From positions 372,001-436,000 of the forward strand of contig CAWKOG010000016.1 of assembly GCA_963851215.1 (NCBI GenBank): a stretch of 64,000 bases of DNA, in the 5' to 3' direction. Every line of letters starts with the position of its first letter. The first letter of the stretch is position 1. The position numbers and the translations under genes are program-made. The stretch is from DATKFM01 sp963851215. Its GTDB lineage: Bacteria; Pseudomonadota; Alphaproteobacteria; Dongiales; Dongiaceae. Positions 40,860-49,989 of the stretch are shown piece by piece. The notes below the pieces were generated by a model. It searched no databases. It worked only from the letters and a program-made list of their open reading frames with translations, and was not told where the DNA came from.

Positions 40860-41047
40860 AGTGCTTCGGCAGCGAGGGCGTCGTTGCCGGCAACATCATC
40901 CTGCGCCAGCGCGGCACGGTCTATCATCCGGGCCAGAATGTAGGCATCGGCAAGGACCACACGATCTTCGCGACCGCCGATGGCACCGTACGCTTCAAGC
41001 GCGGCACCGGCGGGCGCACCTTCGTTTCGGTCGAGCCGACCAGCTAG
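40790..41047 (+). CDS. rpmA: 50S ribosomal protein L27
   Basis: 85 residues. MAHKKAGGSSRNGRDS (the N-terminus that reaches the peptidyl transferase centre), LGVKCFGSEGVVAGNIILRQ and GTVYHPGQNVGIGKDHT are diagnostic of L27. A strong GGAG ribosome binding site (about 40774-40777) precedes the ATG. Cotranscribed with rplU and ended by the terminator at 41078-41105. Confidence 0.96.
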   Translation: MAHKKAGGSSRNGRDSAGRRLGVKCFGSEGVVAGNIILRQRGTVYHPGQNVGIGKDHTIFATADGTVRFKRGTGGRTFVSVEPTS

Positions 41048-41077
41048 ATAGCGCTGCTTCCGGCCTTGAGTTCGCGA

Positions 41078-41105
41078 GGGGAACGGCCGGGCCGTTCCCC
41101 TTTTT
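41078..41105 (+). terminator. Rho-independent terminator after rpmA
   Basis: Perfect 10-bp stem GGGGAACGGC / GCCGTTCCCC with a 3-base loop, followed by TTTTT. It ends the rplU-rpmA transcript, so obgE needs its own promoter or read-through. Confidence 0.92.
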
Positions 41106-41160
41106 CGTTGCCCAGAGATCAAACTGATAGACCAATCCGACAGAGACAGACTGAACCGCC

Positions 41161-42223
41161 ATGAAGTTCCTCGACCAGGCCAAGATCTATATCCGCAGCG
41201 GCGATGGCGGCGCCGGCGCGATCAGCTTCCGGCGCGAGAAGTTCATCGAGTTCGGCGGCCCTGACGGCGGCCATGGCGGCCGCGGCGGCGATGTCTATGC
41301 GGAAGCGGTGGACAATCTGAACACGCTGATCGATTTCCGCTACCAGCAGCACTTCAAGGCCGAGCGCGGCCATCACGGCATGGGCAAGGACCGCAGCGGC
41401 GCCGCCGGCAAGGATCTGATCATCAAGTTGCCGGTCGGAACGCAAGTGCTGGACGAGGACAAGGAAACCGTGGTGGCCGATTTCACGCGGCCGGGCCAGC
41501 GCATCCTGCTGGCGCAAGGTGGCATCGGCGGCCGCGGCAATGCGGAGTTCAAATCCTCGACCAACCGCGCGCCCCGCCGCGCCGATCCCGGCCGTCCGGG
41601 TGAAGAGCGCTGGCTGTGGCTGCGGCTGAAGCTGATCGCCGATGCCGGGCTGGTGGGACTGCCCAATGCCGGCAAATCGACTCTGCTGGCGGCGACCTCG
41701 GCGGCACGGCCGAAAATCGCCGATTATCCGTTCACCACCCTGCATCCCCAACTCGGCGTGGTGCGCAGCGACGAGACCGAGTTCGTGCTCGCCGATATTC
41801 CCGGCCTGATCGAGGGCGCCCATGAAGGCGCCGGCCTCGGCGACCGTTTCCTCGGCCATGTGGAGCGCTGCGGCGTGCTGATCCATCTGGTCGATGGAAC
41901 GCAGGAGGATGTGAAGGCCGCCTATAAGACGATCCGCGCGGAGCTCAAGGCCTATAGCCCGAAGCTGGCCACCAAGCCGGAGATCGTCTGTTTGAACAAA
42001 TGCGACGCCCTGTCGAAGACAGAGATCGCGGCGAAAACGAAGGCGCTGAAGTCGGCGTCGCGTAAACGCCGCGGGTCATCTCCGGCGCCGCCGGCACCGG
42101 CGTGAAGGACCTGATGCGCGAGGTGGTGAAACTGGTCTTGAAGCATCGCGAAGCTGCGCGCAAAGTCGAGCGCGGTCAGCGGCGAAGGCGAATTCAGCGA
42201 AGCCGGTGGAGGTCGAATCGTGA
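41161..42223 (+). CDS. obgE: GTPase ObgE/CgtA, two frameshifts near the end
   Basis: Essential ribosome-assembly GTPase. The Obg domain MKFLDQAKIYIRSGDGG with glycine-rich turns (GGPDGGHGGRGGDV) is followed by the G domain: GLVGLPNAGKSTLLAA (G1), DYPFTTLHPQLG (G2), LADIPGLIEGAHEGAG (G3), LNKCDAL (G4). After about residue 300 the frame shifts at about 42064 (one A missing in an AAA run), giving VISGAAGTGVKDLM (G5), and again at about 42180, giving a KPVEVES end whose TGA (42221-42223) overlaps the proB GTG by 4 bases. About 354 residues expected. Two indels in a gene that must work argue for sequence error. Confidence 0.92.
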
Positions 42224-43362
42224 CCCCGGCGCGCGCCCAGAAGCAGGCGGAGAACGCGCTGCTGCAGGCGCGTCGCATCGTCGTGAAGATCGGTTCCGCC
42301 CTTCTGGTCGATGACGCCACCGGCAACATCCGGCGCTCCTGGCTCGATGCCCTGGCCGATGACGTGGCGCAATGCCGCCGCCGCGGCCAGGATGTGATCA
42401 TCGTCTCGTCGGGCGCCATCGCCGTCGGCCGCCGACATCTCGGCCTCGCCGCCGGACGGTTGAAGCTGGAAGAAAAGCAGGCCGCCGCCGCCACCGGCCA
42501 GATCCGCCTGGCCCACGCCTATCAGGAAACCCTGGCGCGGCATCAGATCACCGTGGCCCAGGTGCTGCTGACCCTCGGCGATACCGAGGAACGCCGCCGC
42601 CATCTCAATGCCCGCAGCACGCTCGACACGCTGCTGAGGCTGGGCACGGTGCCCGTCATCAACGAGAACGACACCGTCGCCACGTCGGAGATCCGCTTCG
42701 GCGACAACGACCGGCTAGCCGCGCGCGTGGCCGCGATGATCAGCGCCGACACGCTGATCCTGCTGTCGGACATCGACGGGCTCTATACCAGCGATCCGCG
42801 CAAGGACAAGGAGGCGCGCTTCGTGCCGATCGTCCAAGAGCTGACGCCGGAGATCGAGGCCATGGCCGGCGAGGCGCCGCCGGGCTACAGCTCCGGCGGC
42901 ATGGTGACCAAGCTGGCGGCGGCGCGGGTGGCGCTGAATGGCGGCTGCCGCATGGCGATCGCCAACGGCACGCGGATGAATCCGCTCCGCGCCATTGCCG
43001 ACAATGCCGCCTGCACCTGGTTCCTGCCCCAGGCCTCGCCGCTGACGGCGCGCAAGACCTGGATCGCCGGTTCGCTAAAGCCCCAAGGCGCGCTGACATT
43101 GGACGCCGGCGCGCTGAAGGCGCTGCTGTCAGGCAAGAGCTTGCTGCCTGCCGGTGTGACCCGCGTCGACGGCCAGTTCGAGCGCGGCGATGCGGTGCGG
43201 GTGCTGGCGCCCGACGGCCGCGAGGTGGCGCGCGGCCTCTCCGCCTATTCCGCCGGGGATGCGCGGCGCATCCGCGGCCATAAGAGCGGCGACATCGAGA
43301 CCATCCTCGGCTACCGTGGCCGGGACGAGATTATCCATCGCGACGATCTTGTATTGCTTTAG
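42220..43362 (+). CDS. proB: glutamate 5-kinase
   Basis: 380 residues, first enzyme of proline biosynthesis (glutamate to glutamyl phosphate). RIVVKIGSALLVDDATG, IVSSGAIAVGRRHLG, TLGDTEERRRHLNARST, NENDTVATSEIRFGDND and LLSDIDGLYTSDPR are kinase motifs; the C-terminal 75 residues are the PUA domain. GTG start at 42220 has GGAGGT upstream and overlaps the corrected obgE end. Intact frame. Followed by proA after 3 bases. Confidence 0.95.
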   Translation: MTPARAQKQAENALLQARRIVVKIGSALLVDDATGNIRRSWLDALADDVAQCRRRGQDVIIVSSGAIAVGRRHLGLAAGRLKLEEKQAAAATGQIRLAHAYQETLARHQITVAQVLLTLGDTEERRRHLNARSTLDTLLRLGTVPVINENDTVATSEIRFGDNDRLAARVAAMISADTLILLSDIDGLYTSDPRKDKEARFVPIVQELTPEIEAMAGEAPPGYSSGGMVTKLAAARVALNGGCRMAIANGTRMNPLRAIADNAACTWFLPQASPLTARKTWIAGSLKPQGALTLDAGALKALLSGKSLLPAGVTRVDGQFERGDAVRVLAPDGREVARGLSAYSAGDARRIRGHKSGDIETILGYRGRDEIIHRDDLVLL

Positions 43363-43365
43363 GTC

Positions 43366-44689
43366 GTGAGCATGAGCGCTGCGTCGATGCCCCCTCCCCG
43401 ACCCTGCCCCGCTGCGCGGGAGAGGGAGGTCGCCGCCGATATTCCCGCCCTGATCAAGTCCATGGGCCAGGCGGCGCGCGCGGCTGCCTCGGCCCTGGCG
43501 CTGGCGCCGGCGGAGACGCGCGACCGCGCCCTGAAAGACGCCGCCGATGGCGATCCGCGAGCGGCGCGGCGACATTCTCAACGCCAACAAACAGGACATG
43601 GATGCCGCCGGGCAGAAAGCGCTCAGCAATGCATTGCTCGACCGGCTGAAGCTCGACGACAAGCGTGTCGAGGCGATGGCCAAGGGCCTCGAGGAGATCG
43701 CCGCCTTCCCCGATCCGCTCGGCGCCGTCTTGGCCGAGTGGACACGGCCGAACGGGCTGGCGATCCAGCGGGTGCGCGTGCCGCTGGGCGTGATCGGCAT
43801 CATCTATGAATCGCGGCCCAACGTGACCGCCGATGCTGGCGGGCTGTGCCTGAAATCCGGCAATGCCGCGATCCTGCGCGGCGGTTCGGAAAGTTTTAAC
43901 TCCTCGCGCGCGATCCACGGCGCGCTGACCGACGGCCTGCGTGCGGCCAATCTGCCGGCGGAGTCCATCCAGCTTGTGCCCACCATCGACCGCGCCGCGG
44001 TCGGCGAGATGCTGCGCCTCGACGAATTCATCGACATCATCGTGCCGCGGGGCGGCAAGGGTCTGATCGAGCGGGTGCAGAACGAAAGCCGCATCCCCGT
44101 CATCGCCCATCTCGACGGCAACTGCCACACCTACATCGACGGCGCCGCCGATCCTGCCATGGCGCGGCAGATCGTGCTCAACGCCAAGATGCGGCGCACC
44201 GGCGTCTGCGGCGCGACGGAGACTCTCCTGGTGGATCGCCGCGCCATTGCGCAGTTGCCGCCGATCCTCGGCGACCTCGCCGAGGCCGGCTGCGAGATCC
44301 GCGGCGATGCCGACACCCGCGCCCTCGATCCCCGCGTGAAGCCCGCCAGCGATGCGGATTGGGACACGGAGTTTCTCGATGCGATCATCGCGGTGAAGCT
44401 GGTCCATGGCGTCGACGAGGCCATCGCCCATATCAACCGCCATGGCTCGCATCACACCGAGGCCATCGTCACCGAAGATCCGGCGGCGGCGCGGCGGTTT
44501 ATCGAGCGTGTGGACGCCGCCATCGTCATGCACAACACCTCGACCCAGTTCGCCGACGGCGGCGAATTCGGCATGGGCGCGGAGATCGGCATTTCCACCA
44601 ACCGCCTGCCGCCGCGCGGCCCGGTCGGCGCCGAACAGCTCACCACCTACAAATACATCGTGCGCGGCAGCGGCCAGCTTCGTCCGTAA
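43366..44689 (+). CDS. proA: gamma-glutamyl phosphate reductase, one frameshift
   Basis: About 440 residues when a one-base shift at about 43546 is bridged (LKDAA in one frame, MAIRERRGDILNANKQDMDA in the next). Catalytic KMRRTGVCGATETLLVD (Cys), RVPLGVIGIIYESRPNVT, CLKSGNAAILRGGSE and HNTSTQFADGGEFGMGAEIG are diagnostic. It reduces glutamyl phosphate to glutamate semialdehyde with NADPH. The unusual N-terminal 20 residues (PPPRPCPAAREREVA) arise from a palindromic repeat inside the gene (43389-43429). GTG 43366 or ATG 43372 are both possible starts. Confidence 0.92.
43389..43429. repeat. palindromic repeat inserted in the proA 5' coding region
   Basis: A C-rich arm (CCCCTCCCCGACCCTGCCCC), a GCTGC centre and a G-rich arm (GCGGGAGAGGGAGG) form an imperfect hairpin. 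It resembles the C/G-rich intergenic palindromes spread through many alphaproteobacterial genomes, but lies in frame inside proA, coding for Pro/Arg-rich residues at the N-terminus. Confidence 0.65.
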
Positions 44690-44713
44690 CGCGGCAGATC
44701 CCGGAAGCAGAAC

Positions 44714-44742
44714 GCCCCGCCCGGGGGTCTTCCGGGCGGGGC
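44714..44742. terminator. GC-rich hairpin between convergent genes
   Basis: Perfect 11-bp stem (GCCCCGCCCGG / CCGGGCGGGGC) with a 7-base loop, 25 bases after proA and 28 before the end of the convergent secreted-protein gene. No T run on either side, so it is a weak or Rho-assisted bidirectional terminator at most. Confidence 0.5.
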
Positions 44743-44769
44743 GCCAACCAGGTCCTGATGGCGGTTGAG

Positions 44770-45006
44770 CTATTCGATCGGCGCCTCGGAGGTATCCGGC
44801 TGTTCCGTATCGGGTTCGCCCTCGCCGTCGGTCGGCGCGTCGCCGCCGCCGCGGAGCGCGGAGCGATCCGGCTCCGTGCGCTGTTCGCCTTTGTCGCAGA
44901 CGCCGATCTTGTTCATGCAGCGCTGGCTCTCGGCGAAAGCCGGGGCCGACACGGCGATCAGCAGCGCCGCCGCGATCGCGATCTGAATTTGCTTGGTCAT
45001 GGACAT
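44770..45006 (-). CDS. small secreted acidic protein, unknown function
   Basis: 78 residues. Signal peptide MSMTKQIQIAIAAALL with AVSAPAFA cleavage site before ESQRC; mature part has two Cys (CMNKIGVC) and then a low-complexity acidic tail with repeated Glu-Pro-Asp/Asp-Thr. AGGAG at about 45017-45021 supports ATG 45006. No known domain recognised. Convergent with proA and divergent from nadD. Confidence 0.6.
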   Translation of the reverse strand: MSMTKQIQIAIAAALLIAVSAPAFAESQRCMNKIGVCDKGEQRTEPDRSALRGGGDAPTDGEGEPDTEQPDTSEAPIE

Positions 45007-45255
45007 TTTTCTTACGCTCCTATCATCGGAATCCGTTTTTGCGATCGTCGAGCCGAGACCCGTTTCATCGCATGGTGGATCTTTTGATAGCGGTACCAAC
45101 GCCGTTAACACTATGATAACCGTCACAGTGGAGCGCTATTTCTTAGTCTTCTGTTAAGGTAAACAATGTGTTCATGGCGTGCGATGACAGATTGTCGGCG
45201 ATATGCCAGTCTTACGGCATGAATCGTATTCGTCGCCGGCCAAGTCTCTGAGGGC

Positions 45256-46002
45256 ATGCGCCATTGGGTAAAAATTCCGCGAGGAGGCCGCGCTGGGAAA
45301 AGCGATGCCGCCGCTCGTGATCGTCCGGCAAACCTCCGCCCCGGCGAGTTCGTGTCCCGGCGTCGCGTCGTCGGCCTGCTCGGCGGCTCCTTCAACCCGG
45401 CCCATGAGGGCCACCGGCATATCAGCTTGATGGCACTGAAGCGCCTGGACCTCGACGAGGTCTGGTGGATGGTTTCGCCGCAGAACCCGCTGAAACCGGC
45501 AGCCGGCATGGCGCCCTTCGCCAAACGCCTGGCCGGCGCCCAGGCGGCCGGCCGGCATCCCCGCATCAAGGCCACCGATATCGAGACCCGGCTGGGCAGC
45601 AGCTACACGGCCGAAACCCTGGCACGGCTGGCGCGGCGGCTGCCCCGGCTGAAATTCGTCTGGCTGATGGGCGCCGACAACCTGCGGCAGATCGACCAAT
45701 GGAAGGACTGGCCGCAGATCTTCCGCCGGGTCCTTATTGCGGTTTTTGCCCGCCCTACCTATTCTTTAAGGGCCCTGGCCGGTAAGGCGGCCTGCCGCTT
45801 CGCCCGTTTTCGCATGAGCGAGACGGCGGCGCACAAATTGGCCCGGGCAGCGCCACCCCGCTGGGTGTTTCTGACCGGCCCGCAAAGCCCGCTGTCGGCA
45901 ACGGCCATCCGGGCGGCGCGGACGGCCCCGAAGCGGCCAAAAAAGGCGGCGAAGGGCGTCACGAATCGTCAATCGTTCGGGCGTAAGGTGAAATCGGGTT
46001 AA
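45256..46002 (+). CDS. nadD: nicotinate-nucleotide adenylyltransferase
   Basis: 248 residues. VVGLLGGSFNPAHEGHRHI holds the HxGH nucleotidyltransferase motif, followed by WWMVSPQNPLK, WLMGADNLRQIDQWKDW and a C-terminal PLSATAIRA (SxTxxR-like ATP loop). It adenylates nicotinate mononucleotide in NAD synthesis. The N-terminal 35 residues are an extension of low conservation; a later in-frame GTG (45352) would also keep the core. The C-terminus is Lys/Arg rich. It precedes rsfS as usual in Alphaproteobacteria. Confidence 0.92.
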   Translation: MRHWVKIPRGGRAGKSDAAARDRPANLRPGEFVSRRRVVGLLGGSFNPAHEGHRHISLMALKRLDLDEVWWMVSPQNPLKPAAGMAPFAKRLAGAQAAGRHPRIKATDIETRLGSSYTAETLARLARRLPRLKFVWLMGADNLRQIDQWKDWPQIFRRVLIAVFARPTYSLRALAGKAACRFARFRMSETAAHKLARAAPPRWVFLTGPQSPLSATAIRAARTAPKRPKKAAKGVTNRQSFGRKVKSG

Positions 46003-46087
46003 CGGGAGAAGGAGAACCCCCATACCGCGGAAAGCACAGGCCAGAGGGACCTCATCCCTCGATCGTAAAGCTACTCTGCCTGCCCTG

Positions 46088-46418
46088 GTGCGGCAGACCT
46101 TGGATGACAACAAGGCCGAAGATATCGTTGTCATCGATCTTCACGGCAAATCGAGCATTGCCAATTCCATGATCATCGCAACGGGCCGCTCCCAGCGCCA
46201 TCTGGCGTCTCTGGCGGAGCATCTGGCTGTCCTGCTCAAGGAACAGGGCATCGGCGATGTGGGTGTCGAAGGGGCCTCGGTCGGCGACTGGGTCCTGGTC
46301 GATGGCGGCGATGTGATCGTGCATCTCTTCCGGGAGGAGGTGCGCCGGCACTACAGCCTGGAAAAGATGTGGGGCCTGGTGGTGCCGCCAGGGAGAACGC
46401 CAGATGGCGCTGGCCTAG
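46088..46418 (+). CDS. rsfS: ribosomal silencing factor RsfS, frameshift near the end
   Basis: DDNKAEDIVVIDLHGKSSIA, MIIATGRSQRHLASLAEHL, GDWVLVDGGDVIVHLF and REEVRRHYSLEKMWG are the DUF143/RsfS blocks. The protein should end PPGERQMALA at the TAG 46416-46418; an extra G in the GGG at about 46392 shifts the written frame onwards to 46537. About 110 residues. GTG 46088 is the best start seen. It blocks subunit joining by binding L14. No rlmH gene follows, unlike the usual order. Confidence 0.88.
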
Positions 46419-46678
46419 GCCCGCCCGCTCCGCTCCAGCGCCCCGAATTCGACCCCGGCGGCGCCATCGAATTCCGCCGGCAGCCACCGCGACCGTCGGC
46501 ATGCCGCGCCCTGAAACATTTCCGGGCGCCGTTGTGAGGTTCGTCACTGAGGCAAGCTCGCGCTTGACCTTTGATCAAACCCAATAGAATTGTATGACGA
46601 GCGTCGCTAAGGGGATGATCCCGGATTCGGCATGGGATGCACATGCGCTCCGGGATGCTGGCTTATGGGGGATTACAC

Positions 46679-47831
46679 ATGCGTAGACTCTTGTTGGGAT
46701 CGACCGCTCTGGCGGCCGTTGCGGCATTGGCGCCTTTGAAGGCAAGCGCCGAAGACGGGGTGAAGCTGACGATCGGCGGCCGCTACTTCGCCACGTTCGG
46801 CGGTGTGATCGGCGAGGATGAGAATCTTTCACCAGACGATCCTCGCGGGCAGCTCCGCGACTATGTCATGAAGCAGGATGTCGAGATTCACTTCAAGGGC
46901 GAAACCACCTTCGACAACGGCCTGACCGTCGGCGTGCGCGTGGAACTGGAGGGCCAGACCTCGGCCGATCAAATCGACTCCGTCTACGCCTATTTCGACA
47001 CCCAGTGGGGCGAGCTGCGGTTCGGCGACACGCTCGAGGCGCTGGCGTCGCTCTGCTACACCGTGCCCAGCGCCTCCAGCATCTTTGGCGCCGACAGCCC
47101 GATCTTCAATTTCTCCAATGCCGGCGTTCTCGGCTATGCGGGCACCAACGGCACCTGCTACGGCGTCGACAGCAAGTCCACCAAGGTGGTGTATTTCAGC
47201 CCCAATTTCTCCGGATTCCATTTCGCGGTTTCCTTCACGCCCGACGACACGGAAGACACGCGGAATACAACCAACGGTGCAGGCACGCGGTTCAAGAACA
47301 ACTTCGGCCAGAATTCCGAGAACCTTTCGTTCGGGGCCACCTACGAGCGGGAGTTCAATGGTTTCGGATTTGTCATCGGCGGCGGCGGCACCTTCTCGCT
47401 GGATCGGGAGTATCCCAACGGCTTCTTTCCGAAATCCGACAATCGCCAGGAGTTCAACGGTTACGCGCAAGTGCGGTATGCCGGTTTCACCCTGGGCGGC
47501 GCATATTCCTTTCGCGACAGCGTCAGCGAGGACTTCCTTCCCGAAGACGATATCGACCATGAGGTGTTCGGCGCCGGCGCCACCTATGCCTGGAGCCGAT
47601 ATGCGGTTGGCTTGGGCTGGACCCGCGGCAGGTACGAAAACGGATTTCATTTTCGGGTCCGACCAATATGACGTCTATGCGCTGACCGCCAGCTACGTGT
47701 TGGGGCCAGGCATCACCATCGATGGCCTGGTCGGTTATTCCGACTATGAAGGTGCGGAATCATTCTCATTTTTCGATGACCGCGATTATCAAGCCGTCGA
47801 AATCGGTCTCGGCACCGCGATACGTTTCTAA
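46679..47831 (+). CDS. outer-membrane porin, one frameshift
   Basis: About 383 residues. Signal peptide (RRLLLGSTALAAVAALAPL, ASAEDG), then a Gram-negative porin barrel: LTIGGRYFATFGGVI, FKGETTFDNGLTVGVRVELE, WGELRFGDTLEAL and final EIGLGTAIRF ending in Phe, needed for outer-membrane insertion. A shift near 47640, next to AAAA, joins GLGWTRGRYENG to the frame FIFGSDQYDVYALTAS. GGGGG before ATG 46679. General diffusion or substrate porin; specificity unknown. Confidence 0.85.
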
Positions 47832-47943
47832 GGCTCTCCAGCAATCAGGCATTTGCCGCGGTCGCTTAGCGGCGTTCACTCGCTCCAATTTCCGCTGCAA
47901 CGGAAAGCTGCGCCCGACGACTGTCCGTGCTGTCACGGGCCTT

Positions 47944-49965
47944 CTAGCCGCGCCGGCGGCGCCGGCGGCCGCCATCATCGCCACCCGCCGCGGTGACGTC
48001 TTTCGGCGGCGGCAAGGTCACCGCCTGGCGCAGATGGGGATAGGGCGCGGTCTTGTGCGGGATCGCCATCGCCTCGACGAAATGCTGCTGGAACATCGGC
48101 TCGACCGCCGTTTCCACTTTCTCCACCCGCTTCACGACAGCGGCGATCTCGTCGCGCGATTGCCGGTTCAAGAGTGCGATGCGCGCGCCGGTGCCGGCCG
48201 CGTTACCGGCCGATGTCACTTTCGGCAGGTCGCAGTCGGGGATCATGCCCAGGATCATGGCATACTTCACATCAATATGGCTGCCGAAGGCGCCGGCCAG
48301 GGTGATGCGGTCGAGCCTGTCCACACCCATGCGGTCCATCAGCAGCCGCGCGCCGGCATAGAGCGCCGCCTTGGCGAGCTGGATGGCGCGCACATCGTTC
48401 TGGGTGATGCGCAGCCGCGGCTCGCCCTCGTTCAGCAGATAGCAGAAGGTGCGCCCTTCCGCCTCGATGCGCGGCGACTTCGCGGCCATGGCGCCATCGA
48501 TGACGCCATCCTGGGTGATCACGCCGGCCATATAGAGCTCCGCGAGCGCCTCGATGATGCCCGAGCCGCAAACGCCGGTGACACCGGTCTTGGTGGCAGC
48601 CTCGGCAAATCCCGGCTCATTCGACCACTTATCGCTGCCGATGATGCGGAAGCGCGGCTCCAGCGTTTCCGGATCGATGCGCACCCGCTCGATGGCGCCA
48701 GGCGCCGCGCGCTGGCCGCAGGAAATCTGCGCGCCTTCGAAGGCAGGGCCCGTCGGCGATGACGCCGCCAGCAGCCGGTGGCGGTTGCCCAGCACGATCT
48801 CCGCATTGGTGCCGACATCGACGATCAGCGTCATCTCGTCGCCGGTCTGCGGCGATTCCGAGAGGATGACACCGGCGGTGTCGGCGCCCACATGGCCGGC
48901 GATGCAGGGCAGCACATAGACGCGGGCATTCGGATGGATGCGCAGATCGATCTCCGATGCCCAGATATTCACCGGCCCGTCGCTGGCCAGCGCAAAGGGC
49001 GCGCCGCCCAACTCCGTCGGATCGATGCCGAGCAACAGGTGGTGCATGATCGGGTTGCCGACGAAGGTGGCTTCCAGGATGTCGCGGACATCGACGCCGG
49101 CCTCCGTCGCCACGCTGGCGGCCAGCCCATTGACGGCATCGCGCACGGCGCGGGTCATGTCGGCATCGCCGCCGGGATTCATCATCACATAGGAGACGCG
49201 GCTCATCAGATCCTCGCCGAAGCGGATCTGCGGGTTCATCACGCCGGCCGAGGCAACCACATCGCCGGAGGCGAGATCGCAGAGATGCCCGGCGATGGTC
49301 GTGGAGCCGATATCGAAGGCGAGACCGAACGCCTTGTCGCGGAAGCCCGGCCAGATGGCGGTGATCTGCTTGTTCTGATGCACGGCGACGGTGACCGTCC
49401 ATTCGCCCTTGCGCAGCGCCTTCTGCAGCACCTGGATGGCGCGCAGGTCGCAATCCAGGCCGGTCAGGTTCCATTGCGTCTCCAGCGCCCCCAGCAGCCG
49501 TTGCAGGTCTCCGGAGGGATCGTGCATGTTGGGCTCGACCACCTCGACATAATGCAGCCGCACCACCGGGTCGATCTGGATCGCGCGCATTTCCGCGCGC
49601 TTGCGCACCACCTGCTTATGCACCTGGCTGTCTGGCGGCACGTCGATGACGACATCGCCCTGCAGCAGCGTCGAGCAGGACAGCCGCCGGCCGGCCTTCA
49701 GGCCACGGCGGTCGGCATAGCGCTGCTCAACCTTGCCGAATGGCGTCAGGTGATCGAGCTTCGACGTCACCCCCAGCTTGGCGAACTCGCCTTCGCTGAC
49801 CTCGATCTGGCAGCGGCCGCAGATGCCGCGGCCGCCGCAGACGGAATCGATATCGACGCCCAGATTGCGCGCCGCCTGCAGGATCGGCGTGCCCAAGGGA
49901 AAGCGGCCGCGCTTGCCCGAAGGCATGAACACGAGCAGCGCGTCATGGCGGGGACTGGCGTTCAT
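47944..49965 (-). CDS. ferredoxin-ASKHA reductive activator of corrinoid proteins
   Basis: 673 residues. The N-terminal [2Fe-2S] ferredoxin domain has C43, C49, C52 and C97 (CGGRGICGRC). A linker then the ASKHA ATPase domain: GLAFDIGSTTIAGHL (phosphate 1), TLIVDVGTNAEIVLGN (phosphate 2), GVTGVCGSGIIEA, and TLAGAFGSHID (adenosine). Such RACE/RamA-like proteins use ATP to drive one-electron reduction of inactive Co(II) corrinoid to Co(I). It lies last in a seven-gene operon with the methyltransferase immediately upstream (24 bp gap). The C-terminus ends in a GGRRRRRRG-like tail not usual for the family. The corrinoid protein it should reactivate is not in the window. Confidence 0.82.
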   Translation of the reverse strand: MNASPRHDALLVFMPSGKRGRFPLGTPILQAARNLGVDIDSVCGGRGICGRCQIEVSEGEFAKLGVTSKLDHLTPFGKVEQRYADRRGLKAGRRLSCSTLLQGDVVIDVPPDSQVHKQVVRKRAEMRAIQIDPVVRLHYVEVVEPNMHDPSGDLQRLLGALETQWNLTGLDCDLRAIQVLQKALRKGEWTVTVAVHQNKQITAIWPGFRDKAFGLAFDIGSTTIAGHLCDLASGDVVASAGVMNPQIRFGEDLMSRVSYVMMNPGGDADMTRAVRDAVNGLAASVATEAGVDVRDILEATFVGNPIMHHLLLGIDPTELGGAPFALASDGPVNIWASEIDLRIHPNARVYVLPCIAGHVGADTAGVILSESPQTGDEMTLIVDVGTNAEIVLGNRHRLLAASSPTGPAFEGAQISCGQRAAPGAIERVRIDPETLEPRFRIIGSDKWSNEPGFAEAATKTGVTGVCGSGIIEALAELYMAGVITQDGVIDGAMAAKSPRIEAEGRTFCYLLNEGEPRLRITQNDVRAIQLAKAALYAGARLLMDRMGVDRLDRITLAGAFGSHIDVKYAMILGMIPDCDLPKVTSAGNAAGTGARIALLNRQSRDEIAAVVKRVEKVETAVEPMFQQHFVEAMAIPHKTAPYPHLRQAVTLPPPKDVTAAGGDDGGRRRRRRG

Positions 49966-49989
49966 CGCAAACCCAAGCTCACGCTACAG

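Noticed and set aside
42372..43283. Open frame of 303 codons overlapping proB
   Set aside because: Same-strand shifted frame of proB, very rich in Arg and Pro, typical of a GC-rich off-frame.
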